In this document: positions 33,647-43,008 of the stretch, one piece after another
Layout of the letters: each line of letters starts with the position of its first letter
How positions within the stretch are numbered: the stretch's first letter is position 1
NCBI RefSeq assembly: GCF_009753715.1
Contig: NZ_WQMS01000001.1
Location: 186,001-250,000, forward strand
Length of the DNA: 64,000 bases
Source of the DNA: Sphingomonas horti
Lineage (GTDB): Bacteria; Pseudomonadota; Alphaproteobacteria; Sphingomonadales; Sphingomonadaceae
Reading direction: 5' to 3'
The notes under the pieces: model-generated
Told to the model about the DNA's origin: nothing
The model's database searches: none
What the model saw: the letters and a program-made list of their open reading frames with translations, nothing else
Made by a program: the position numbers and the translations under genes

Positions 33647-36600
33647 TTGTCGCCTCCCTTACGGGGCCTGGGTTCGTCCTCGCGCCGGTCGTTCTGCTGG
33701 TCGGGGGCATCCCACAGGCTGGGATTGCCGCCGCCCGAAACCGGATCGGAAATGACCGGATCGGTCCGAAGCTGGCCCGTATCGATGGTGGTGATGAGCG
33801 TGACCGACGGCAGCGCCGCGACCTTTTCCGGATCGGCCGCGCTGTCGAGATTGCCTTGAACCGCGTCCACCACGCCGGTCGAGATCGGCGCGATCACTGC
33901 CGGCGGCGGCGTGTCCGGCGGCGGTGGTGGCGGCGGCGGTGGTGGCGGTGGCGGTGGTGGCGGCGGTGGCGGTGGCGGCGCCGCGGCACAGCCGGAGCCG
34001 CCGACCACGCAGTTGTTCACGATCGAAGCCGCGGAAAAGCCGCCATTGCCTTCGCCGTTGGTGAAGGTGATCGCGCCCAGCGTGTCCTGGTTGATCCTGA
34101 AGACGCCGCTGCCGTCCGCCACGCGCCCGAAAGCGACGAGGTCGAGCGGCGCGTTGCCGGGAGCGTTGCTGGTGACCCGCATTCCTCCGGCACCGGCCGA
34201 GAAGCCGGCGAACTGCTCGGCTGATCCACTGTTCTGGACTGCGATCAGGCGAGTGGCGCTCAGCTCCAGCCGGTTCGCCTGGACATTGCCGGCAAGATTG
34301 GCGGGGCCGCCCGGCGGCGTTGCCAGCGCCTGGTTGCGCCCGGAGAAATTGGGGTTCTCGGCAAGCTGGTCGAGCAGGCTGGCCGTCGCAACGGCGATGC
34401 TGCTACCGGTAAGCTCGAGCGTGCCGCCCAGCGAGCCGGGCCCGGAGCCGGTCAGGGCGATCCCGCCGCCGCTGTCCGTGGCGACCGCGATTCCGCCGCC
34501 CGCGCGCAACGTCACCCGGTTGCCGCTTGCCGCATTGGCGAGCGTGAAAGCGCCGTTCACACGGATGCCGCTTTCGCTGCCGATGGTCAGCTGACCGGCT
34601 CCGCCGACCAGATTGGCGTCCGCGCCTGCATCCGACCCGTTCAGCGTCACTGCACCGATCGTCACGGGCCCGGAGGCGCCGATGTCGATCCGTTGCGCCC
34701 TGAGCGACTGCGCTTCCGACGCGCTGATGCTGTAGCCGCCATCGGGCGTCGGGCCGCCGAATGCGAGGCCGGTCGCGTTGGTCGAAACGAGCGCCAGCTG
34801 CGTCGTGGCGGCGGTGCCGATCGCGCCGGACGGCCCCAGCTGGAGGTCGTTCGACGTGACGCTGATATCGGTGCCCGCGACGGGGCCGGTGAAGGTGGCG
34901 AGGTTGCCGGCGGCCACAAGCACCGTTCCGCCGCCATCGATCGCGCCGACGTTCACGGCATCCCCTGCAGTCAGGCCGATCAGGTAATCGGCGAAATCGG
35001 TCGCGATGCCGCTGTAGAAGTCGCCGGTCTTCAGGGGGCCGGTCGTCACGCTGCCCTGCCCGTCGACGGTGATCGCCTCGGCGGTGATCGCGCCGGTGCG
35101 GATGTCCCGGAACGGGGCGATAGCGCCGTCGTCGGTGAAGATGTTCACCAGCGGCGCGCGAACGTCGCCCACATCAATTCCGCCCGAAGCGCCGATCTGG
35201 ACATTGCCGGAGACGAGCTCCTGGTCGCCCAGCCCGGCCGTCACGTCGCCGAGCGCAATGTCCCCGCCGGCAAGCGCCGAGAGGCCGTCCGCCGACCGGA
35301 TATCGCCCGCCGCGACGTTCCCCGCGTCCGAACGAAGCGAGATGGTGCCATAGCCGCTTTCGGTGCTGAGGCTGCCGGCCGTCACGCCCGTCTGCCCGCT
35401 GACGCTGATGCCTTCGACCGCGACGATATTGCCGGCCGTGACCGAACCGTTCTCGCTGGACAACGAGACATTGCCGTCCGTGGTCACGTCGCCCACCTGC
35501 AGCTGTCCGCCGGCATTGACCTGGAAGAAGCTGCTCGCGGTGAAATTCGAACTCGTCACAAAATCGCCCCCGAATTGGGCGAAGAAGCCGTTGCTGAGGT
35601 CGATCGTGCCGGGCGTGCCGCCGGGCGGCGGCAGCAGCGAGCCGGTTGCCGTCAGCTCCAGGCTGCTGGTCCGCAGCACGCCGCCATTGACCGCGCCGAA
35701 GCGGAGATCACCGGTCGCGGACACGCCCAGCGAGGTACCGACCGTCAGCGTGCCGCCATCGACGAGCAGGCTCGATTCCTCCCCCGGTGCCGGCGCATCG
35801 ATGCCGAAGCTTAACAGGCTGAGCGTGTCGAGGCTGACGTCCGCCTGCGTGACCTGGGCAAAGACCTGGCCGCCCGTCGTGATGCCGTTCGTGCTACCGG
35901 TGCCGCCCTGGGCGAAGGCCGTCGCCGAAAAATCGGTCCCCTGGTAGGAACCGCGCTCGGTCCGCTGGAAACGGTTGGTCGCGAGCAGGCCGACGCTGCC
36001 ACCGACCGCGTCGCCGCCAGCCCCCGCCGTCGCGCCCGCGCCGCCATTGCCGCCGGTCGCGATGCCGATCAGGCTTACCGCCTGCGTGACCACGGGGGCA
36101 CCCCGCGAAAGCAGGGTCGCCTGGCCGCCGATGCCGGAACCGCCCGCGCCGCCATTGCCGCCGTTCGCGCCGTCGCCGCCGGCTCCCCCGCCGCCAAACA
36201 CGGTGACCTGGACGATCCCCATCGTCGCGCTGCCGTCATTGTTGGTGGTCGCCGGTCCGCTTACGGTGCCGAAATTGGTGAAGCCGCCGGTGCCATCGCC
36301 GCCGCGGCCGCCATTTCCGCCGAGGCCGCCGGGCGCAGCCGCGCTGCCGCCTTGGCCGCCCTCTCCGCCGAAGCCGGAAATATCCATGGTCACGTCGCCG
36401 GTGACGAGCGTGCCGCTGCCGGCCTGCGCGACCAGGTTGGTGACGCCGCCAAGGCCGGCACCGCCGGCGCCGCCCGCCGCGCCGGTCAGGCCGGTGCCGC
36501 CGTCGCCGCCGGAGCCTGACACGTCCAGGGCCAGGGTGCCGAGCCGCACGCTCCCGGGCTGCCCGGTCGGCACCACGCCGCCGCCCTGGGAATCGCCGCC

Positions 36601-39600
36601 CGAGCTTGCCGAGATGATCGAGGTGCCGCCGGTGCCGGCACCGCCTGCTCCGCCTGCCCCGCCGTTTCCGCCGAAGGCGCTGCCGCCGCTGCCGGAGGAA
36701 TCGAGCGACACGAAACCGAGCGCGTCGACCGCCGCGCCGAACTCGACCAGGTTGGTCAGCCCGCCGATGCCGGCGCCTCCGCCTGCAGACCCGCTGCCGC
36801 CACTGCCGCTCGCGTCCATGTCGAGCTCGCCGCCAATCGAGACGCTGCCGCCGGTAGCGACCAGGTAGGCTCCCTTGTCGAACGGGCCGTTCGTCAGGTC
36901 TGCGGGCGCGCCGCCGCGGCCGTCGCCGCCTCGCCCGGCACTGGCGAAGCCGCCGCTGCCGGACGCGTCGATCTCGACATCGCCGGCCACCGTGACCTTG
37001 CTTGAGGCCATCGCGTTGAACGTGCCCAGCCGAGCTTCGCCGCCGATCCCCGCGCCGCCATTTCCGGTGCCGGAAGCCGAACCACCACTGCCGTCCGCGA
37101 ACAGCTCGAGACCGCTCGCCAGCTTGATCTCGCCACCGCCGGCGTTGACCCGCGCGCTGCCGCCCTGGCCCAGCCCGCCACTGCCCGAACCGGCGGCCGA
37201 ACCGCCGCTGCCGCTGGCGTCGAGCTCAACGAAGGTCGCGGCGGAATCGACAAGGCTGTTCGCATTGGCGAAAATCACGGCGGTTCCGCCAATGCCTTTG
37301 CCGCCGGCGCCAGCGCCGGTTGATGCGCTGCTCACCGAGCCGCCGCGGCCATCGGCCGACAGGAACAGGGAGCCACCGAGGATTCTGGCCGTGCCGTCCA
37401 CATCCGCGCCAAGCGATGCGGTAGCGCCGGTCGCATCGCCGCCGCTGCTGCCGTCCGCGGCGCCGAAGCCGCCAGTCGCATCGCTGCGTGCCGAGAGAGA
37501 GCCAAGCTGGATGGCGCCGCCGCTAGCGAACACGAACGAGTCGCCCGAGGTTGCCGCGCCGCCGGACAGGCTTGCCTGCGCGGTGCCCGAGCCGGTGCTG
37601 CCGCCAAAGGCGTTCGCGATCATGCTGACGGAATCTGCCGTGATCTGGCCGGACCCGCTAATGCTGATGCCGGATACTGATGAGGTGGCCGCCCCGCCGG
37701 CGCCCGCCAGGCCGCCGCTCTCGAAGCCGTCGCCGCCGGTCCCGCCCAGTGCGGAGGAATCGAGCGACACCGAGGTCGCGCTGATCGTGCCGCCCCCGTT
37801 TGCGAAGATCGAGACGCCGCCGCCCGCCAGCACGTTTCCGCCAGCTCCGCCGGGCGTCGTGGCATCCGGGCCGGAGCCGCCGACGCCGCCCGCCGACGAT
37901 GTCGACAGGTCGAGGCCCTTCGCCGAGATCGCGCCGCCGGTTGCAGAAAATTGGACATTGCCCGCCGTGGCCGTGCCGCCCGCGGCGCCGCGCGCACCGT
38001 CTCCACCGCGCGCCGAGGCATCCATGGTGGTCTGGCCGCTGTTGGTGAAGCTTCCCCTGCCGCCGATCAGCACCTGCGCGACGCCGCCCACGCCTGCGCC
38101 CCCCGCGCCCGCGCCGATCGTGGCATCGCCGCCGAAGCCGAACGCGCTGGCCGTGAGGCCGGCCGTGGTGATCGATGCCGTGGCGCTGGTGTCCTGCGTC
38201 TGGAGAAGCGCATGCCCGCCCCGTCCGGCACCCCCGGCACCGTCGGAGTAGGAGCCGCCGAGGCCGGTCGCATCCAGATTGATCGTCGCGGCCGCGATCG
38301 AGCCGCCGCCGGGGCCGGTCACGACAGAGGCTGTGCCACCGGCGCCCGACGCCCCGTTGGTAGCGGAACCGGTCGCTCTCAGCGAAAGCAGGTTGGTGAA
38401 GCTGAGCGAACCGCCGCCATTGGCGAACACATTCGCCTGCCCACCCGTGCCCTCCATCGAAGCGCCTGAGGTGCTGGCGCTCACGTCCACCAAGGTGTCG
38501 GCCTTGGCGGTGATCGTGCCGCCGATCACGGTGATGTCGGCATTGCCGCCGAAGGTCGAAACCGCGTCGGGCGAGCTGCCGATCGCGCTGACTGTGAGGT
38601 CCGCGTTGACCGTGATGTTGCCGTTCGTGCTACGCAGCGCCGCCGTGCCGCCCCTGCTCGGGTCGACGGCATTGGTGAAGAAGCGTCCGGACAGGGTATC
38701 GGCACGCACATCAAGGCTGGCGAACGTCATGGTGCTGCCGGCCAGCGCGTCGATCTGGGCCGTGCCGGGCGCGGCGCCGAAGGAGTTCAGGATCAGGCTC
38801 TTGTCCGCCGTCAACACGCCATCGGTGTTGGCGACAAGATGCGCCTGGTTGGCCCCATAGAAATAAGCATCTCCCGCGAGCGTGAGCCCCTGCGAGGCGC
38901 CGGTGTTGATCAGCATGTCCCGGCTCGCTTGGGCCGCGATCGGGGACGTGAAATCGCCCGAATCGATCTGGATGCTGGCGCCCGGCGTACTCGCCGGCAG
39001 ATCGACGATCCGGTTGACGATGGTCTCGTTCGGGTTGACCGACAAATTGCCGCCGGCCTGGAGGTAGATGGCGCCGTTCTCTACCGTGGCGCCGCCGGCC
39101 ACGTCGAAGCCGAGCTGCCCGTTCGGGGCGATCAGCATCGTGATCGCCGTGTTCTTCGGCACCGCGACCATGAAGATACCCTGGCGATCGCCGCTGCCGG
39201 TGCTCGCAGGACCGGTGGTGGTGCCGTTGTGGACAAGCGGCGTGGCGCCGCCGTCCGAACCGACGGTCACGTTGATGTCGAACAGACCCTGGTTGATCGA
39301 CAGCGTCGCCTGTTCCGCGGCGACATAGGCCGCGGAGCCGTTCACCCGCACCGCGCCATTCTGGTTCACAACCGGCGCGACCAGCGCGACGTAGCTGCCT
39401 TCCGGCGAGGCGGTTATCTGGGCGCCGGGCTGGATGGTTACGGCCGCGTTGCCGTTCGCGCTGGACAGCGAGAAGCTCGTCGTCGAGCCGATCGTGCCGG
39501 TCCCCTGCGTCGGATCGGCAGTCGACAGCAGAAGGCTGCCGACGTCGAACACCGCGCCGCTGCCGGCGATGATGCCGCCGGGCGCGTAGAACCAGACGGC

Positions 39601-39996
39601 GCCGCCGGTCGTCGAATTGACCAGGCTGCGGACGGTCCCGTTGAACTGGATCGCGCGGCTCGGCTCCGTGGGCACGATCCGGTTCAACACCGTGAAGTTG
39701 CCGCTGCCCTGGAACACCGCCGTCGTGCCGGCATTCTGGAAATTGATGACGCCGGTGCCATTCTGGTCGCTGGGCGTGAAGTCCAGCACCGCCGTCGGCG
39801 TCTGCACCGTGTACACATCGACGCCCGGCGTTTGTCCGCGAACGAAGGTGACGCTGCCGGAGGGAACGCCCGGATCGGGCGCGTTGAACGCGGTTTGCGC
39901 GCCGGCGGGAGTTGCCGCCAGCGCGGTGGCGAGCGCCAGTGCGGACGTGCCGGTCGCTGCGCGGCGGAAAAAGCGGCTCTTGTCGATCTTACGCAT
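33643..39996 (-). CDS. Large two-partner-secretion exoprotein (filamentous-hemagglutinin type TpsA)
   Basis: A 2117-residue secreted protein. A long signal sequence (RRAATGTSALALATALAATPAGAQ) precedes a TPS-type N-terminal domain (about 20-300) with repeated beta-helix strands and motifs such as FYAPGGIIAGSGAVFDVGSLLLST. About 450-1500 is glycine/alanine/serine-rich beta-helix repeats with many GGxGGxG turns; about 1500-2000 is more varied. A run of 21 prolines and a charged tail follow. The ATG at 39996 is preferred: GAGG lies 9 bases upstream, whereas the TTG at 40011 has none. It follows the TpsB gene and overlaps the CHAT gene, so one operon is likely. It is probably a surface adhesin or biofilm protein. 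Confidence 0.88.
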   Translation of the reverse strand: MRKIDKSRFFRRAATGTSALALATALAATPAGAQTAFNAPDPGVPSGSVTFVRGQTPGVDVYTVQTPTAVLDFTPSDQNGTGVINFQNAGTTAVFQGSGNFTVLNRIVPTEPSRAIQFNGTVRSLVNSTTGGAVWFYAPGGIIAGSGAVFDVGSLLLSTADPTQGTGTIGSTTSFSLSSANGNAAVTIQPGAQITASPEGSYVALVAPVVNQNGAVRVNGSAAYVAAEQATLSINQGLFDINVTVGSDGGATPLVHNGTTTGPASTGSGDRQGIFMVAVPKNTAITMLIAPNGQLGFDVAGGATVENGAIYLQAGGNLSVNPNETIVNRIVDLPASTPGASIQIDSGDFTSPIAAQASRDMLINTGASQGLTLAGDAYFYGANQAHLVANTDGVLTADKSLILNSFGAAPGTAQIDALAGSTMTFASLDVRADTLSGRFFTNAVDPSRGGTAALRSTNGNITVNADLTVSAIGSSPDAVSTFGGNADITVIGGTITAKADTLVDVSASTSGASMEGTGGQANVFANGGGSLSFTNLLSLRATGSATNGASGAGGTASVVTGPGGGSIAAATINLDATGLGGSYSDGAGGAGRGGHALLQTQDTSATASITTAGLTASAFGFGGDATIGAGAGGAGVGGVAQVLIGGRGSFTNSGQTTMDASARGGDGARGAAGGTATAGNVQFSATGGAISAKGLDLSTSSAGGVGGSGPDATTPGGAGGNVLAGGGVSIFANGGGTISATSVSLDSSALGGTGGDGFESGGLAGAGGAATSSVSGISISGSGQITADSVSMIANAFGGSTGSGTAQASLSGGAATSGDSFVFASGGAIQLGSLSARSDATGGFGAADGSSGGDATGATASLGADVDGTARILGGSLFLSADGRGGSVSSASTGAGAGGKGIGGTAVIFANANSLVDSAATFVELDASGSGGSAAGSGSGGLGQGGSARVNAGGGEIKLASGLELFADGSGGSASGTGNGGAGIGGEARLGTFNAMASSKVTVAGDVEIDASGSGGFASAGRGGDGRGGAPADLTNGPFDKGAYLVATGGSVSIGGELDMDASGSGGSGSAGGGAGIGGLTNLVEFGAAVDALGFVSLDSSGSGGSAFGGNGGAGGAGGAGTGGTSIISASSGGDSQGGGVVPTGQPGSVRLGTLALDVSGSGGDGGTGLTGAAGGAGGAGLGGVTNLVAQAGSGTLVTGDVTMDISGFGGEGGQGGSAAAPGGLGGNGGRGGDGTGGFTNFGTVSGPATTNNDGSATMGIVQVTVFGGGGAGGDGANGGNGGAGGSGIGGQATLLSRGAPVVTQAVSLIGIATGGNGGAGATAGAGGDAVGGSVGLLATNRFQRTERGSYQGTDFSATAFAQGGTGSTNGITTGGQVFAQVTQADVSLDTLSLLSFGIDAPAPGEESSLLVDGGTLTVGTSLGVSATGDLRFGAVNGGVLRTSSLELTATGSLLPPPGGTPGTIDLSNGFFAQFGGDFVTSSNFTASSFFQVNAGGQLQVGDVTTDGNVSLSSENGSVTAGNIVAVEGISVSGQTGVTAGSLSTESGYGTISLRSDAGNVAAGDIRSADGLSALAGGDIALGDVTAGLGDQELVSGNVQIGASGGIDVGDVRAPLVNIFTDDGAIAPFRDIRTGAITAEAITVDGQGSVTTGPLKTGDFYSGIATDFADYLIGLTAGDAVNVGAIDGGGTVLVAAGNLATFTGPVAGTDISVTSNDLQLGPSGAIGTAATTQLALVSTNATGLAFGGPTPDGGYSISASEAQSLRAQRIDIGASGPVTIGAVTLNGSDAGADANLVGGAGQLTIGSESGIRVNGAFTLANAASGNRVTLRAGGGIAVATDSGGGIALTGSGPGSLGGTLELTGSSIAVATASLLDQLAENPNFSGRNQALATPPGGPANLAGNVQANRLELSATRLIAVQNSGSAEQFAGFSAGAGGMRVTSNAPGNAPLDLVAFGRVADGSGVFRINQDTLGAITFTNGEGNGGFSAASIVNNCVVGGSGCAAAPPPPPPPPPPPPPPPPPPPPPDTPPPAVIAPISTGVVDAVQGNLDSAADPEKVAALPSVTLITTIDTGQLRTDPVISDPVSGGGNPSLWDAPDQQNDRREDEPRPRKGGDK
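33916..33978 (-). repeat. 63-bp trinucleotide tract encoding 21 prolines
   Basis: Twenty-one consecutive CGG or TGG triplets on the + strand give CCG/CCA proline codons in the exoprotein, just before its C-terminal tail. The tract is prone to slippage in steps of three (length change) or to frameshift, which would remove the tail and uncouple the CHAT gene. It is followed by DTPPPAVIAP. Confidence 0.9.
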
Positions 39997-40007
39997 GACA
40001 AGGTTCC

Positions 40008-41747
40008 TCAAGGAAGCAGCTTGGTGGTGAGCGAGACGAGAAAGCGGACGTCGCCGCGGCGGGCTTGCAGGCCGGCGCGCCTGGTCGGCACCGCCAGCGT
40101 CATGTCGAGCCGGGCGCGGTTGAACAGACTGGAGCGGATGCCGCCGCCGACCGACACGAGGTTGTTGCGCCCGTCCGGCGCGTTTTTAGTCCAGACCCAG
40201 GCGGAATCGAGGAACAGAAAGGGCTGCAGCGCGATCTCGCGGCCTGGGAACGGCGCCCATTGGTTGACCTTCAACTCGGCCGCGAAGCCGAAGCCGCTGT
40301 CGCCGATGATCGTGCCCGGATCATAGCCGCGCCCGACCGTGTAGTTGCCGCCCGAGATCTGCTCGAAGCTCAAGAGCGGATCGAACGCGATCTGCGCACG
40401 CGGCGTCAGCGAGAAAGCCAGATTCGGGACCAGTTGCACTTCGCCGGTCGCGGTGGCGCGGATCAGCGTTCCTTCCGTATCCCCATTGGCCCGGCTCTGC
40501 GGCGTGCGGCCGGCGACGATGCCCCGCTCCGACGCGTCTAAAATGTCGAGCCCGTGACGCAGCTCCAGGCTGCCGGTCAGCCGCCAGGCGGGAACAGCGC
40601 CGATCGTCGGATCGGTCGCATCCGCATCCAGACGCAGATAGAGGACGCGCAGCCGGTCGCGGTTCAGCGGCACCCCGGCGAAGCGAACATTCTGGTTGAC
40701 GAAGTCGAGCCCGACGGCGCCGCGCAGATTGGCGGCCTGGGTACGGACGAACGGATAGCTCGCCTCGGCATTGGCGAACAGCGTGTGCGCGACGATGTCG
40801 GGCCTGGCGCCGCCCGGCACCTGCGGCGCGATATCCGGCCGGGTCCACGCGTAATTGAAGCGGGCGCCGAGCGTCAGCCCCTCGCCGCCCAGCCGGAAGT
40901 CGTGCGAAAGCTGCAGGATCTGCTGCTCGTCGAAATCGGGGGTCGAATAGAATGCGATGCTGGTGCGGTCGCCAAGCCCGGTCAGCCCGAAGAACTGCGC
41001 GCGGAGCTGACCGCCCCACGGACCGGTGTCGTGGGCGGCGAGGTTCTGGACGTTGAAATCGACCAGATAGGGCGTGCGCACAACGGTCACGTCGCCGACC
41101 AGCTCGCCGGGGCCGGTGCCCGCCGGCCTCAGCGTCAGCCGCACCTCGTAGCCGGGCAGGTCGCGGACCAGCAGCAAATAGCGTTCTGCCTCGTTGCGGT
41201 TGAACACCTCCTGCTTCGTCAGCGGCTCGAGATAGGAACCGATCAGGCCCTCCGCGCGCCCCGCCTCGCCGCGCACGCGCACGGCCACCAATCGCGCATA
41301 GAGCACTTCGAAACGGACCTGGCCGCCTTCGATCTTCTGGGTCGGCACCTGGACCGCGGCCAGATAGCCCTTGTCCCTGAGCACGGTCGCGGCGGCGTCG
41401 CGAATGTCGCAGACGACGCTGATCGGCCGCTCCTGGCCCAGATAGGACTGGTAGGCAGGCGCCAGTTGATCGGGCGTGACGCCCTTCAGGTTGTTGAACA
41501 CCGCCGAGGTGACGGTGACCTTCACGTCCTTGTAAGCGGGATCGTCGAGCGGGCACGGCGCCCGCTCGATGCCGCCTTCGACCTTCACGCGGGTGGCCGG
41601 CGGCGCGTTCGGCGTGGGCGGCGTGATTTCCTCGCGGGTCGGCGGCGCGACGGGCGGCACGGGCGCCGTCTGGGCGAAGACAGACGTCGCGGCGAATAGA
41701 GATAGTCCGATACATCCCGCGCGCGCGGGTTTGAGCAAAGCGCCCAC
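40008..41747 (-). CDS. TpsB outer-membrane transporter (ShlB/FhaC/HecB family)
   Basis: A 579-residue secretion pore for the neighbouring exoprotein. A signal peptide (LFAATSVFAQ) is followed by a proline-rich linker, POTRA domains (about 75-230; YLAAVQVPTQKIEGGQVRFEVLYARLV in pieces) and a 16-strand barrel. The barrel carries the conserved VGRGYDPG, corresponding to the VRGY motif of the L6 loop, and ends in a beta strand. It begins with GTG with GGGGGA upstream. Its stop is shared with the region of the downstream start, so transporter, cargo and CHAT protein are translationally linked. No other TpsA candidate is nearby. Confidence 0.92.
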   Translation of the reverse strand: MGALLKPARAGCIGLSLFAATSVFAQTAPVPPVAPPTREEITPPTPNAPPATRVKVEGGIERAPCPLDDPAYKDVKVTVTSAVFNNLKGVTPDQLAPAYQSYLGQERPISVVCDIRDAAATVLRDKGYLAAVQVPTQKIEGGQVRFEVLYARLVAVRVRGEAGRAEGLIGSYLEPLTKQEVFNRNEAERYLLLVRDLPGYEVRLTLRPAGTGPGELVGDVTVVRTPYLVDFNVQNLAAHDTGPWGGQLRAQFFGLTGLGDRTSIAFYSTPDFDEQQILQLSHDFRLGGEGLTLGARFNYAWTRPDIAPQVPGGARPDIVAHTLFANAEASYPFVRTQAANLRGAVGLDFVNQNVRFAGVPLNRDRLRVLYLRLDADATDPTIGAVPAWRLTGSLELRHGLDILDASERGIVAGRTPQSRANGDTEGTLIRATATGEVQLVPNLAFSLTPRAQIAFDPLLSFEQISGGNYTVGRGYDPGTIIGDSGFGFAAELKVNQWAPFPGREIALQPFLFLDSAWVWTKNAPDGRNNLVSVGGGIRSSLFNRARLDMTLAVPTRRAGLQARRGDVRFLVSLTTKLLP

Positions 41748-42103
41748 CGAGTTCCCCCTGGTTCCGTTCCCGGTCCCGGGGCGCCCGTCCCGGAATCAGC
41801 GGCGCCTTTTGACGCTCGCTCCACGTGTTTCGGCTGATCAGGGTGGATACGCAATCCCAAAGTTTCGCGACGTTTTTGACTTAACTCAATTTTTCAGCCG
41901 GGCGGTAAAGGCGGACGCTTCTGCGGGGACCTGGCGACCTGCCAGCGCCTAGCAACCCGCGACGAGAATTGTGCGTCCATCCGTCGGAAGGCCAAGGGCG
42001 GCGATGAGACGTCATGCGCCACGGCCCTTGCGACGCTGGCAAATGTCGGAAGCCGGGCTACGGTGCGCGAGCGGAAACTTGATCCCGCCCCATAAAGGCT
42101 GAC
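41748..42103. promoter_or_regulatory. 356-bp divergent intergenic region upstream of the TPS operon
   Basis: No convincing gene is present. An AT-rich patch near 41868-41900 (GACTTAACTCAATTTTTCAG on the + strand) stands out from GC-rich surroundings and probably holds the promoter of the TpsB-TpsA-CHAT operon. No operator or riboswitch was recognised. Confidence 0.4.
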
Positions 42104-42742
42104 ATGACACTGACGAGGCGCGATGTGGTTCAGCTGGCCGCGCTGGTGACCGGCGGCACGCTGGTCACGACCCTCCTCCGGATGAACAGGCCGATCGGCG
42201 TGAACGTCAGCGGCGTGCCGTCGGCGGACGCCGTGCGGAGCGACCGCTCGTCGCCCCTTCGCAACAACCCGGCGGCGGACCTCTCCCTGATCGTGTTCAC
42301 CGATTACCGTTGCCCTGCCTGCCGCGCCGCCCATCCGGCGATGGAACGCGCCGTCGCGAAGGACGGCAGGGTGCGCATCATCTACAAGGACTGGCCGATC
42401 TTCGGCCCCCTTTCCGAGCGCGCGGCGCAGGTCGCGATCGCGTCGGACCTCCAGCACATCTACCCGCTCGTCCACGACCGCCTAATGACCGAACGCGCCA
42501 ACGACGACGACGCGCTGCGAGCCGCGGTCGAGGGGGCGAGCGGCGACTGGAACCGCCTGCAAGCCGATCTGGCGCGGGATCGCTCGCGTATCGCGGCGCA
42601 GCTCGCGCGGAACAGCTGGCAGGCCTTCACGCTGGGCCTGGGAGGAACGCCGGGATATCTGATCGGCCCGATCCTGGTGCGCGGCGCGCTGAACGAAAGG
42701 GAGTTCAGGCGCGCTTTCAGGGAAGCCCGCGAGCAGGGCTAG
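42104..42742 (+). CDS. DsbA-family thioredoxin-fold protein
   Basis: A 212-residue thiol-disulfide oxidoreductase-like protein. A twin-arginine-like N terminus (TRRDVVQLAALVTGG) is followed by a thioredoxin fold with the active site CPAC in FTDYRCPACRAAH (about residue 70), a helical insert and the cis-Pro loop GLGGTPGYLIG. It most resembles the BdbD/DsbA-like proteins that act in the periplasm. It faces away from the TPS operon. Whether it helps fold the cysteine-poor exoprotein is doubtful. Confidence 0.88.
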   Translation: MTLTRRDVVQLAALVTGGTLVTTLLRMNRPIGVNVSGVPSADAVRSDRSSPLRNNPAADLSLIVFTDYRCPACRAAHPAMERAVAKDGRVRIIYKDWPIFGPLSERAAQVAIASDLQHIYPLVHDRLMTERANDDDALRAAVEGASGDWNRLQADLARDRSRIAAQLARNSWQAFTLGLGGTPGYLIGPILVRGALNEREFRRAFREAREQG

Positions 42743-42802
42743 CCTTGCTGTGCTGGAGTGGAAGATCGTCCCTCACGCGGGGGACGATCAACTGGAAGAA
42801 AA

Positions 42803-42878
<76 letters not shown>

Positions 42879-43008
42879 ACGAGAGCGGGCCAGATGGTGG
42901 ATCGCATCCGCCCCGTCAAGAGGCGCGCCCGCTAGCATCCGGTTTCGGCTCTTGCAAGGGGTGCAACGCCCCCGCATCATGCAGACCGAGATCAACAAGG
43001 AGAGTGCG

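Noticed and set aside
36875-38251. Proline-rich + strand frame antisense to the exoprotein
   Set aside because: It is the reverse reading of GGC/GCC-rich beta-helix repeats and has no start signal.
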